Assembly: GCA_027067855.1 (NCBI GenBank)
Contig: JAMOUX010000018.1
Location: 1-37,766, forward strand
DNA: 37,766 bases
Reading direction: 5' to 3'
From: Candidatus Fermentibacteraceae bacterium
GTDB lineage: Bacteria; Fermentibacterota; Fermentibacteria; Fermentibacterales; JCC-6
Shown here piece by piece: positions 15,150 through 23,353 of the stretch (position 1 is its first letter; the number at the start of each line of letters is the position of its first letter). Position numbers and translations under genes: made by a program. A model generated the notes under the pieces. It made no database searches, was not told the DNA's origin, and worked only from the letters and a program-made list of their open reading frames with translations.

Positions 15150-16285
15150 CTGAGTTGCAACCTTCCCGGACGTATGCCATGGATCTCAGCATCATTCCCC
15201 ATGCTGTCGGAGGTGTGGCCAGGTACCTTCTGGATCTGGCCCGGGCCCTGAACCGCGTGGCGGCCGGGAATTCCGACAGGTTCATAACCGTGGATGTGCC
15301 GGATGCTCACCCTGGAGTATCCCATCCGGAACCGGTGAACGTAGTGGTTCCCAGTCCTGTGTACACGAAGATTCCCTTTGCAAGGAGGATTCCAAGAAAG
15401 TTTCACTGGGAAGAAAAGTCCAGAGGAAGGCGGATAGCCCTGGCCGCCGGTGAAATCTCGGTATATCATCACAGCGGGGTGCAACCGGTTTTTCCTCCCG
15501 GCGCCTCGTCGGTAGTGACCATCTTCGACCTCATTCCCCTGGAACACCCGGAATGGCTGACCGACCATACCCTGGAGTACTTCCGCAGGGAAATGGATCT
15601 CATCGCGTCGGGTTCGTACGCCTGCGTCATATCGAGATGGACGGCCGAGCGGTTGATGGAATTGTCCGGTATCCCGGAAGAGCGGATATTTGTTGCCGGC
15701 GGAGCCGCTTCGGAAGATTTTGTTCCCGGGAAACCATCGGTCGGGGTCATGGAGCGATACGGCCTGGAGCCCGGGCGCTACCTGCTTCACGTCGGGAACA
15801 TGGTTCCCAGGAAAATGATTCCATTTCTGGTGGAGGCATATCGAAAAAGCGGGAGGAGAGGTCTCGGAATCGATCTGGTACTGGTTGCGGCCGGCGGTTG
15901 GGGTGGAATAAGGGTGAAGGAGGGAGAGGGCGTCAGGGTGCTGAAGAGGGTGCCGGACGAGGACATGCCTCATATTTACAGAGGGGCGCGCGTGCTTCTT
16001 CTTCCCAGCAGGTGCGAAGGCCTGGGACTCCCCGTGATGGAAGCCCTGGCATGCGGCATACCGGTGGTGGCGGCGGATGCCGCGGCGATTCCGGAAACCC
16101 TGGGGAGTCACGGGTTGCTGCTCCCGGCGGGTGACATGAACGCGTGGGTGGAAGCGATTTCCATGATGTCGGACGAAACCTGGATGCGGGAATTGTCGGG
16201 AAGGCTTCGGGGATATGTTAGACCCACATGGGAGGACGTGGCCGGGGGTGTCCTGGAATTCTACGGAAAAACGGCTGGAAGATGA
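15146..16285 (+). CDS. GT4-family glycosyltransferase
   Basis: 379 residues from a GTG that overlaps the previous stop by 4 bases (GTGA), with GAGG just upstream. The N-terminal acceptor domain has 'GGVARYLLDLARAL'. The middle has 'TIFDLIPLEHPEW' and 'VISRWTAERLMELSGIPEERIFV', typical of mannosyltransferase-like GT4 proteins. The donor domain has 'LLHVGNMVPRKM' and 'CEGLGLPVMEALACGIPVVAAD' with the E-x7-E motif. It probably extends a lipid-linked surface glycan in the cytoplasm. The sugar cannot be assigned. Confidence 0.86.
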   Translation: MTELQPSRTYAMDLSIIPHAVGGVARYLLDLARALNRVAAGNSDRFITVDVPDAHPGVSHPEPVNVVVPSPVYTKIPFARRIPRKFHWEEKSRGRRIALAAGEISVYHHSGVQPVFPPGASSVVTIFDLIPLEHPEWLTDHTLEYFRREMDLIASGSYACVISRWTAERLMELSGIPEERIFVAGGAASEDFVPGKPSVGVMERYGLEPGRYLLHVGNMVPRKMIPFLVEAYRKSGRRGLGIDLVLVAAGGWGGIRVKEGEGVRVLKRVPDEDMPHIYRGARVLLLPSRCEGLGLPVMEALACGIPVVAADAAAIPETLGSHGLLLPAGDMNAWVEAISMMSDETWMRELSGRLRGYVRPTWEDVAGGVLEFYGKTAGR

Positions 16286-17526
16286 AGATACTTTTCCTGG
16301 TGCACCGGTCATGGCCTTATCACGGCGGTTCCGAACGATACGTGCTGGAACACGCGGTTGCTGCGTCCGAATGGGGACATGATGCTACGATATGTACCAC
16401 GGACGCATGGGACATGTCCGTTTTCGCGGGGCGGAGGGGAAAACGCATATCGAAAAGATCGGACGTGTACAAAGGTGTCGGAATAATCAGGTTCCCGGTT
16501 GTGAATCCTCCGGGAGCGCGGATCGCCAGGGCGGTGCTCAGACGCCTCTTGCCCTGCGGCAAGGACAGATTCTACTACCCTAATCCCTTCGTTCCGTCCC
16601 TCGAAAGATGGTTGACCCGGGACCGGGGTTTCCACGTGGTACACGCCAATGCCATGCCCTTCATGCTTTACAATGGCTGGATGCATGCGAGGCGCTTCGG
16701 AAGAATGCTGGTGACGGTTCCGCATACCAACGTGGGAGAAAGGTACAGACGGGTGGATGCCCTGAGGTATTTTGACGGATGCCAGCCCGGAATATTCCGC
16801 AAGAGTAATTTCGTGGTGGTTCAGAATTCCCACGAAAGAGAAATCTACGAAGGGTTGGGAGTTCCGGGGGAAAGAATACACCTTTCGGGAAGCGGAGTGG
16901 ATCCCGGGGAGTTCCAAGAGGCGGATGCGTCCGCGGCCAGGCGGAGACACGGCCTCGAAGGTCCGGTGGTCCTCTGTATGACCGCCCATAGCGCAGACAG
17001 AGGAGTAGTATACATACTCGATGCTTTCAAGTCGTTGATCCGACGAGGGATGAACGCCACCCTGGTACTGGCCGGACCCATTCTTCCCGATGCCCGTAAA
17101 GTGCTGGATTCCAGGGCCGGGGAGGATGAAGAACTGGCGGGCAGACTGGTGGTTACGGGATACGTGACCAATGAAGAGAGAGTGGATTTGCTTGCCGCTT
17201 CCGACGTTGTTCTTCTGCCATCCAGACTTGACGCTTTTGGAATAGTGGTGATAGAAGCCTGGATTTCGGGCAAACCGGTGGTGGGGTGTTGGTCCGGAGC
17301 GATGCCGGACCTGGTGCGGGACGGCGAGAACGGTTTCCTGGTGTCATTCGGGGACGCGGCGACCCTGGCGCACCGGATCGGTCTGCTGCTGGGTAACAGG
17401 GAACTGGCGTCCGAAATGGGTGAAAGGGGCAGGAAGACCGTCCTTGCGAACTGGACGTGGAATAAGGTGACCGACAGGTTCTACAGGAGGCTGGCCCAAT
17501 GTTCTCTCGGAAGGCTTGAGCCGTGA
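16282..17526 (+). CDS. GT4-family glycosyltransferase
   Basis: 414 residues. The start is set at the ATG at 16282, which gives the classic GT-B opening 'MKILFLVHRSWPYHGGSERYV' and a 4-base ATGA overlap with the previous gene; GGAAG sits just upstream. The donor half includes 'LPSRLDAFGIVVIEAWISGKPVVG', where the first Glu of the E-x7-E motif is Asp, and 'GENGFLVSFGD'. It is one of three GT4 enzymes in this block. The opening resembles glycosyltransferases of capsule or LPS side-chain loci. Its partner sugars are not known. Confidence 0.88.
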   Translation: MKILFLVHRSWPYHGGSERYVLEHAVAASEWGHDATICTTDAWDMSVFAGRRGKRISKRSDVYKGVGIIRFPVVNPPGARIARAVLRRLLPCGKDRFYYPNPFVPSLERWLTRDRGFHVVHANAMPFMLYNGWMHARRFGRMLVTVPHTNVGERYRRVDALRYFDGCQPGIFRKSNFVVVQNSHEREIYEGLGVPGERIHLSGSGVDPGEFQEADASAARRRHGLEGPVVLCMTAHSADRGVVYILDAFKSLIRRGMNATLVLAGPILPDARKVLDSRAGEDEELAGRLVVTGYVTNEERVDLLAASDVVLLPSRLDAFGIVVIEAWISGKPVVGCWSGAMPDLVRDGENGFLVSFGDAATLAHRIGLLLGNRELASEMGERGRKTVLANWTWNKVTDRFYRRLAQCSLGRLEP

Positions 17527-18770
17527 AGACCACGGTGGGAGTCGTAACCTGGAATGCATCCGGATTGCTGGATACGATAACCGAGACCCTGCGCGGACTG
17601 ATGGAGCATTGCCGGGTTTGCATTTCGGACAACGCATCCACCGACGGCACCGCCGACTTGCTTGAAGAGAGACTGCCGGAGGCCCTGGTTCTGAGAAACC
17701 CTGTGAACGGCGGATTCGGATACGGGTGCAACAGGATCATAGAAACCTGTAGCACCGATTACCTGTTGTTTCTCAACGCGGATGCTTCCATGACTCCGGA
17801 CGACTTATCCGTCCTGGAGGAGCATCTTTGCGATTCCGAAACAGCCGGAGTTCAACCCGTGTTACGCCTTTGGGGCTGGCCGATGGTGACTCTCAGCGCC
17901 GGGTGTTCCATGAACGAGTTCGGTTATGGTTACGACATGGATTTCATGCATTTCCAGCCGGAACCGGGAAAAGCTACCACCGAGGTGCCGTGCATAACCG
18001 CCGCCGCATCCCTGTGGAAGACCGGGGTCCTGAAGAAAGTGGGCGGTTTCGACGAGGCGATCTTCATGTATTTCGAGGACGTCGACCTGAGCCTGCGGGT
18101 TCTCGCTACGGGCATGAAATTGAAGCTGGTTGCCGATGCGCGGGGGATGCATATGGTGGGGGTCTCGAGCAGTCGTTCCAGGGCCGAACTGTGGGAGCTG
18201 AGATCCGCCGCCTACCTGGTAAGAAAGTACCTGGACGGAGAATCCCGCAGGTTACCCTGGTACTGGATTCGCAAGGAGCTCGGAAGCATGCTCGTGGGGG
18301 CTATCGCGGGAAAGAACCCCCTGGGAAGACTCGGTGCCTTATTAACCGCCCCCGTGCCGGTGGAGCACGTAAAGATACCGGAAGAAACCCTCGCCTGGGT
18401 CACCTCGCCGAGGCCCATGAGAATGCCACGCCCCAGGCCCCCGGTGCCGGTTTCCCTGCCGGGCTGTACCGACCCCGTCCTGCCGGGACCGGGCTGGACC
18501 TCTTCAGGAAGTACCGGTCCGTGGGGATTCGGTTGCCTGAAAGTTCCGGGAGAAGGCGGAGAACTGAAGTTGAGAATACGGCAAGGCGGATCTTCGGGTT
18601 CATTGGCCCTTTGGAGTAATGGAGGAATCGTGGGAAGACGTTTCGTCGGCCCCGGGAAGGAAGTAACTTTCGAAGCTGAAATTCCTCCCGGCGACGGCAG
18701 ATTGTACGTCGTACCGGACAGGGCTTCGCAGGTGGTGAAGTTGGAACATGCGGATTTCGAAACTCCTTAG
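17523..18770 (+). CDS. GT2-family (rhamnosyltransferase-like) glycosyltransferase with C-terminal beta-domain
   Basis: 415 residues from a GTG overlapping the previous stop by 4 bases (GTGA). The GT2 part (1-~270) has 'VGVVTWNASGLL', 'CISDNASTDGTADLL', 'FLNADASM' (metal-binding DxD-type site) and 'FDEAIFMYFEDVDLSLRV', the pattern of rhamnosyl- or galactofuranosyl-like enzymes. After a Pro-rich linker ('RPMRMPRPRPPVPVSLPG'), the last ~95 residues form a Gly-rich beta-domain ('GELKLRIRQGGSSGSLALWS', 'RLYVVPDRASQVVKLEHADF') resembling a carbohydrate-binding jelly roll. The combination is unusual. It may let the enzyme hold its growing glycan product. Confidence 0.82.
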   Translation: MKTTVGVVTWNASGLLDTITETLRGLMEHCRVCISDNASTDGTADLLEERLPEALVLRNPVNGGFGYGCNRIIETCSTDYLLFLNADASMTPDDLSVLEEHLCDSETAGVQPVLRLWGWPMVTLSAGCSMNEFGYGYDMDFMHFQPEPGKATTEVPCITAAASLWKTGVLKKVGGFDEAIFMYFEDVDLSLRVLATGMKLKLVADARGMHMVGVSSSRSRAELWELRSAAYLVRKYLDGESRRLPWYWIRKELGSMLVGAIAGKNPLGRLGALLTAPVPVEHVKIPEETLAWVTSPRPMRMPRPRPPVPVSLPGCTDPVLPGPGWTSSGSTGPWGFGCLKVPGEGGELKLRIRQGGSSGSLALWSNGGIVGRRFVGPGKEVTFEAEIPPGDGRLYVVPDRASQVVKLEHADFETP

Positions 18771-19539
18771 GGTGATTCCGGGAATCCCGGTTTTGCTGTT
18801 TCTTCTGCACTGGAACGGCGCGGGCATGGATACCTTTGCCCTGGCTTTCCTGTTTTTCGCCGCCGCCTGCTACGAAGGAGACCGGGTTTCAGGGGTTTCC
18901 ATGGCGGCGTTGTTGGTACTCGCGGTACTCCAGCCTTCTCCGTCCCAGCGGGTCGCTGTCGTGACGGCGGCCGCTTCGTGGAACGTATGGGCTTCTTCCT
19001 CGTTGCTCTCCAGGGTGTTTTCTCTGGCTGCCCTTGCGTTCTGCATAGCATCCGGAGGGGTAACCTCGCTGGAATTCATGACCTTGGCCGCCCTGGCGTC
19101 GCTTCCGTTCCGGGAGAGGAAATGGAGAACCCTGGCGCTGGGTCTGGGAATGACGGCTACCGTCGCGATTCTCGGATTGCCGCAGCCGGTATGCCGCTCC
19201 AGGCTGTACGCCGCCGAGAGGATGGAAGATGACGGAACGGTATGGCGTTGTGATTCGCCGCTGACCCTGGCGACTCCTGAATTGTTATTGGATGCCTCTC
19301 CGCCGGAATATGGAAAATTGACCATGTGGTGCGATGCGGGAGGAACCAGGACGGATGCCCCGGTGGCCCTCGTCATTTCGGGACGGGACACGGCGTACGT
19401 GTACCCCGGATCAAATACCGTGGAGATATCCGATCCGGCATTTCCGGTGTTTCTCCGCCTGGCGGACTCCTGGAAACCGATGAATCACCAGGTTGTGCAT
19501 TTCCTGGGAGCGAAGGTGATCGATGGACGACATCCGTAA
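18748..19539 (+). CDS. Membrane protein of unknown function with extracytoplasmic beta-rich domain
   Basis: 263 residues. The first ~150 residues hold about five membrane helices ('IPGIPVLLFLLHW', 'FALAFLFFAAACYE', 'MAALLVLAVL'). The remaining ~110 residues are soluble, with alternating strands ('LTMWCDAGG', 'APVALVISGRDTAYVYPG', 'FLGAKVIDG'). No family is recognised and no catalytic motif stands out. It overlaps the GT2 gene by 23 bases and the following GT-C-like gene by 17, so it is probably made together with them. The domain resembles the tails on neighbouring proteins; a partner or accessory to the GT-C-like protein is an inference. Confidence 0.6.
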   Translation: MRISKLLRVIPGIPVLLFLLHWNGAGMDTFALAFLFFAAACYEGDRVSGVSMAALLVLAVLQPSPSQRVAVVTAAASWNVWASSSLLSRVFSLAALAFCIASGGVTSLEFMTLAALASLPFRERKWRTLALGLGMTATVAILGLPQPVCRSRLYAAERMEDDGTVWRCDSPLTLATPELLLDASPPEYGKLTMWCDAGGTRTDAPVALVISGRDTAYVYPGSNTVEISDPAFPVFLRLADSWKPMNHQVVHFLGAKVIDGRHP

Positions 19540-21586
19540 GTCGGCGGCCCGGTACCGCGGGGCTTTCTTCCACGTTATTGGAGGGCTGGTGATATTCCTT
19601 ACCTGGAGGATCGCCGGAATGCCTTCGCCGGGAATCCTGGGCCGGCTGCTGCCCGCCACGTGGCTCATGACCGCTCTCTTTTACGGGAAAGGGCGTGAAA
19701 ACGCAGCATCCGTTTCCGGACTGGTCGGATTCGTGTTGCTCGCCTCAATCTGGACTACTTCTCCGATGCTGTTCACGGTTGCCGCCGCCTGCGCCCTGGG
19801 GGCCCTGGTTCCCTCATGGCTGAGGATTTCCGGGAGAAGAATGGGACTGCCCGGGGCCGTGCTTCCCCTGGCGCTCCTGGCCACGATCCTGGTTCCTTTC
19901 ACCGGTGACGAACCTCACTATGCCAGGATAACGGAGGAACTCTTTCCCCTGGGAGGTGAGAGATACCAACGGTACGATTCCCAGGCCGGAGATCCGGAAG
20001 AAGGAGTCAGGCACCATCAGAGCATCTTTCCCGCATTGATGGTTCCTTTCTATCCATTGGGTATTCCCGGGTTGAGACTTTTTAACGCCGCCGCGGCCGT
20101 CGCGGCCGCATGGTTGCTGGGACGGGTCGCCCGTAGGGAGAAGATTCCCGGTGCCTCCGCGCTGGCATTTTTTTCGATATTTCTGGTACCGGGCATATCG
20201 ACTTTCGCGCTGGTCTATCCCGGGTGGCTGGTACTCCTGCTGTTCATGGCGGGTCTTTCCGCCTGGTTCGCTCGAAGAAACACCGTCGTCGTCCTGGCCG
20301 TGGCCGCCGCGATGATCCTGATCAAGGTGAGATTCGTAGGCTTATCCTTCGGGATGTTGGCCGCCCTGATCCTGGAAGGGGAAAAGAGATCGAGATGGAA
20401 AATTCCGGCGATACTGGCGGTTACGGCGCTGGCCGCCCTTCTTTTCGATCTCGTTTTCCTGGGAGGCCGGATCTTCTGGGTCAGGTACGGTAACGCGGCT
20501 TTTCTGAAGACCCTGGTGGTCCGGCCCCTCTACAGAATCCCCGAACTCATCACGGCCGCGGTTTCCACTCTTCTCGACACGGAAGCGGGGCTTTTATGGA
20601 AGGCTCCATGGGTACTGGCGGCAATCGCCGGGATTCCCAGGCTCAGGAAGGAAAATCCCGCTCTCTTCCGGTGGCTTGGCATACCGTCGATTTCTTACCT
20701 GGCGGTGTTGCTGTACTGGACGGGAATAAACTGGAACGGGATGCCCACTCCGGTGGGAAGAATGTTGCTTCCAATGGTTCCTCTTCTCGTGCTTTCGCTC
20801 GGAAAGGTCATGGAAAACAGGGGGACCGCTCTCCTATTGATTATTTCCCTGGCGGTCTCATCCATACTGGTGGCGGAACCGGTTTTTCGCTTCAATTTCG
20901 CCGACGGCACGGACGAGTTGCTCCTTGCAGCCGCAGGCCCGGATTCGGGGATATGGGAACTGGTGCCCAGCTACGTAAGGCCCGCGATGCTTCCCTTTAT
21001 TCTCTGGGGAGTGTCGGCCGTCATCGTAATACGGCTCATTTCACGGAACAGCAGATACGCTACGGGTGCGATAGCACTTTCCGCGGCTCTCCTGTTCGTT
21101 GAGGGAAGCGCGCCCAGAACCACGTGGGAGGCCGAAGACCTTCCCGAACAATACCGCGACTTCTGCGGTTTTCACCCTCCCCGGAAAGATCCGGAATACC
21201 GGAAGTACTGGATGTTTACTCAGGAACGCATGCTTGTCATGAACCATGGAGAATCCAGAGTGAGGATTCCGATAGTGGACCCGGAAGACACCGTGGTAGT
21301 GGAAATTACGTGCAGGATCCCCCCAGGGGAGATTCTTGGGGGGATGATCCTTTCAGACGGAAAGTGGTCCGATACCCTGCGGGGTTGCTCCGGTCTTCCG
21401 GATCCTCCCGCCTGGGCCACGTCGATACGCGAAGTCAGAGTCGAGGCGAAACCTGAGAATTTGTCTCCTCTGTCGTTCACGGCGGCAGTCCCCCCGGAGG
21501 AAGACTTCCTCACGATTTCGCCGTACGTTTTTGCGGACGGAAAAGTATCGGAGGTTTACCTCGACAGGATAAAAATCCGCCGGTGA
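19523..21586 (+). CDS. Large polytopic membrane protein, probable GT-C (PMT/ArnT-like) glycosyltransferase
   Basis: 687 residues with roughly twelve membrane helices. 'VPFTGDEPHYARI' (D129, E130) sits in an extracytoplasmic loop and matches the acidic 'GDE.HY' motif of PMT/ArnT-like GT-C enzymes, which transfer sugars from polyprenyl phosphate. 'GVRHHQSIFPALMVPFYPLG' follows, as often in that family. The last ~170 residues are soluble and beta-rich, ending 'SEVYLDRIKIRR'. It closes the glycan operon. Together with the DPM1-like GT2 at the start of the block, it suggests lipid-linked sugar transfer outside the inner membrane. Substrate is unknown. Confidence 0.72.
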   Translation: MDDIRKSAARYRGAFFHVIGGLVIFLTWRIAGMPSPGILGRLLPATWLMTALFYGKGRENAASVSGLVGFVLLASIWTTSPMLFTVAAACALGALVPSWLRISGRRMGLPGAVLPLALLATILVPFTGDEPHYARITEELFPLGGERYQRYDSQAGDPEEGVRHHQSIFPALMVPFYPLGIPGLRLFNAAAAVAAAWLLGRVARREKIPGASALAFFSIFLVPGISTFALVYPGWLVLLLFMAGLSAWFARRNTVVVLAVAAAMILIKVRFVGLSFGMLAALILEGEKRSRWKIPAILAVTALAALLFDLVFLGGRIFWVRYGNAAFLKTLVVRPLYRIPELITAAVSTLLDTEAGLLWKAPWVLAAIAGIPRLRKENPALFRWLGIPSISYLAVLLYWTGINWNGMPTPVGRMLLPMVPLLVLSLGKVMENRGTALLLIISLAVSSILVAEPVFRFNFADGTDELLLAAAGPDSGIWELVPSYVRPAMLPFILWGVSAVIVIRLISRNSRYATGAIALSAALLFVEGSAPRTTWEAEDLPEQYRDFCGFHPPRKDPEYRKYWMFTQERMLVMNHGESRVRIPIVDPEDTVVVEITCRIPPGEILGGMILSDGKWSDTLRGCSGLPDPPAWATSIREVRVEAKPENLSPLSFTAAVPPEEDFLTISPYVFADGKVSEVYLDRIKIRR

Positions 21587-21664
21587 GGTTCCGCTCTCTT
21601 GCGTGGATAACGTTACTTGTGCAGAATTGTTCCGGTAGGGCGCCGAAGGAACGAAGGGGATGAT

Positions 21665-23347
21665 TTGGCGAAGAGATTCATAATCGGGGTCGAGCTTCTC
21701 ACCGGTTTGGCTATAGGAGCCGCCGCCGCGGCTGCGGCCGTGTCCTTCATGACCGCCTTACTGGTGAAGAGGGACCTGGATGCCGGATCCACACGAATGG
21801 CTGCGGCGACGGCATTCGCATTTGCATCATCCATGGAGGATCGGGCCCCTGAAGACCTGCTTGAGATGGTACGGCCCCTGGTGGCGGGAGGCGAACTCGG
21901 CGCGGTGGTTCTCATGGACTCCTCGGGGAACAGACTGGCCGGGTACGGTGATCCGGACGTGGAAGACATCCGGCCCGGCAAAACTCCGGGATGGTATTTC
22001 GCGCAGGTTCCGGGCACCGGTAACCTTGTGGGAGTCAAGCCGGCCTCATCCAGAACTTCGAATTTGTATGGCGGACTCATGACCGGTCTTGCCGTGCTGA
22101 CCCTAAGCCTGGCCCTTCTCGCCTTCCTCACTCCCGGGTACCTGGCCGGGAATGTCATATCGCCTCTCAGGGAGATCCTGGAGGAGGCTGACAGGTTTAC
22201 CATGGGAGGAGGGGTCAACCCGGAAACGGCCGGAGCCTCCTTTCACAGGCTGGTGGAACTTCTCCAGGAGCGGGAACGCGAACTGAACGAAATGAAGGAA
22301 CGGGCCGAAAAGAGGGCGGACAGGCTTGAGAAAAGGTCGGCTGCCATCCTCAAGGTACTTGGATCGGCCGTGATGGCGCTGGATGAAAAGGGAACGCTTA
22401 TGTTTTTCAACAGGCAGTCCGGTGAATTGTTCTCCCTCGATTCCTCCGATACGGGCAAGGCATTTCCATGGAGCAGGAGCAGGGCCGGACTGAACCTGGT
22501 TCCCATAGTGGAATCCTGGAAGAAAGGAAAAGCTTCCGGCGGCGAGTTTCAGCTCAGGGATGACGGAACCGGGGGATCACGCATATACAATGTCGAGATA
22601 TCCAGGTCCAGCGGTGAAGAGACGGTGATCATGGTGACCGACGTTACCAGGATAGGCGAACTGGAACGAAAACTCGCGGACCAGGAAGCCATGGCTGATC
22701 TCGGGGCTGCGTCGGCAGGCATCTCCCACGAGATGGGAAATACCCTATGCGCCCTTTCGGGGTTCGTAGATCTCCTTGCCAGGGGGCACAACGATTCGAG
22801 AACCAACAAAATACTATCCGAGGTCAGGAGGGAAGTGGAATCGGCGCAGGATCTCATAAGATCGTTCGTCACCTTCACTCATTCACCGGAGCCCGAGGAA
22901 TCCACCATCGACAGCAAGAAGCTCCGTCAAATGGTCGAGGGAGTATGCGACTCCTTCGGCGAGCGGTGCCGGCTGAAGTTCGAGGGATGCGGCGAAGCCT
23001 GTATCCAGGCGGACGGCAAGTTGCTGGAGTCGTGTATCCGTAACCTGGTCAAGAACGCAGTGGAAGCCGATCCCCGCTCCGGTGCGCTGATCACCGTTTC
23101 CTGCACCGGAGGAAACCTTTTCATAACCGTCGAAGACGACGGTCCGGGGTTGTCGATGGATCCGGAAGAGGTATTCAGACCCTTTCGCTCCACGAAGGGA
23201 GGAAAAGGCGGGGGAAACCTCGGATTGGGCCTTTCGGTGAGCAGGAGGATAGTAAGGGCGATGGGAGGGGAATTGAGCGGCGGAAACAGGAAGGGCGGGG
23301 GCGCAGTGTTCCGTATAGTCCTTCCCCTCTTCGAGGAACGGAGGTGA
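21665..23347 (+). CDS. NtrB-like membrane sensor histidine kinase
   Basis: 560 residues from a TTG at 21665 (MAKRFIIGVELL), with AAGGGG upstream. Two membrane helices (about 8-32 and 137-160) flank an extracytoplasmic sensor domain of ~105 residues. A HAMP-like segment, a coiled-coil stretch ('LQERERELNEMKERAEKRAD') and a PAS domain follow ('GSAVMALDEKGTLMFFNRQS'). The phospho-acceptor His is H355 in 'GISHEMGNTLCALSG'. The ATPase part has the N-box 'NLVKNAVEAD', 'EDDGPGL' and 'GGGNLGLGLSVSRRIV'. It lies 6 bases before the NtrC-like gene, so the two form a cognate pair. The signal is unknown; the neighbouring glycan operon is a possible target. Confidence 0.92.
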   Translation: MAKRFIIGVELLTGLAIGAAAAAAAVSFMTALLVKRDLDAGSTRMAAATAFAFASSMEDRAPEDLLEMVRPLVAGGELGAVVLMDSSGNRLAGYGDPDVEDIRPGKTPGWYFAQVPGTGNLVGVKPASSRTSNLYGGLMTGLAVLTLSLALLAFLTPGYLAGNVISPLREILEEADRFTMGGGVNPETAGASFHRLVELLQERERELNEMKERAEKRADRLEKRSAAILKVLGSAVMALDEKGTLMFFNRQSGELFSLDSSDTGKAFPWSRSRAGLNLVPIVESWKKGKASGGEFQLRDDGTGGSRIYNVEISRSSGEETVIMVTDVTRIGELERKLADQEAMADLGAASAGISHEMGNTLCALSGFVDLLARGHNDSRTNKILSEVRREVESAQDLIRSFVTFTHSPEPEESTIDSKKLRQMVEGVCDSFGERCRLKFEGCGEACIQADGKLLESCIRNLVKNAVEADPRSGALITVSCTGGNLFITVEDDGPGLSMDPEEVFRPFRSTKGGKGGGNLGLGLSVSRRIVRAMGGELSGGNRKGGGAVFRIVLPLFEERR

Positions 23348-23353
23348 TCGTCT

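Noticed and set aside
21317-21345. Perfect 9-bp inverted repeat (ATCCCCCCA/TGGGGGGAT)
   Set aside because: Lies inside the coding sequence of the GT-C-like protein with no T-run; probably a chance product of Pro/Gly codons.
21599-21627. TTGCGT-17-CAGAAT before the histidine kinase gene as a promoter
   Set aside because: Both boxes match poorly and readthrough from the glycan operon is equally possible.
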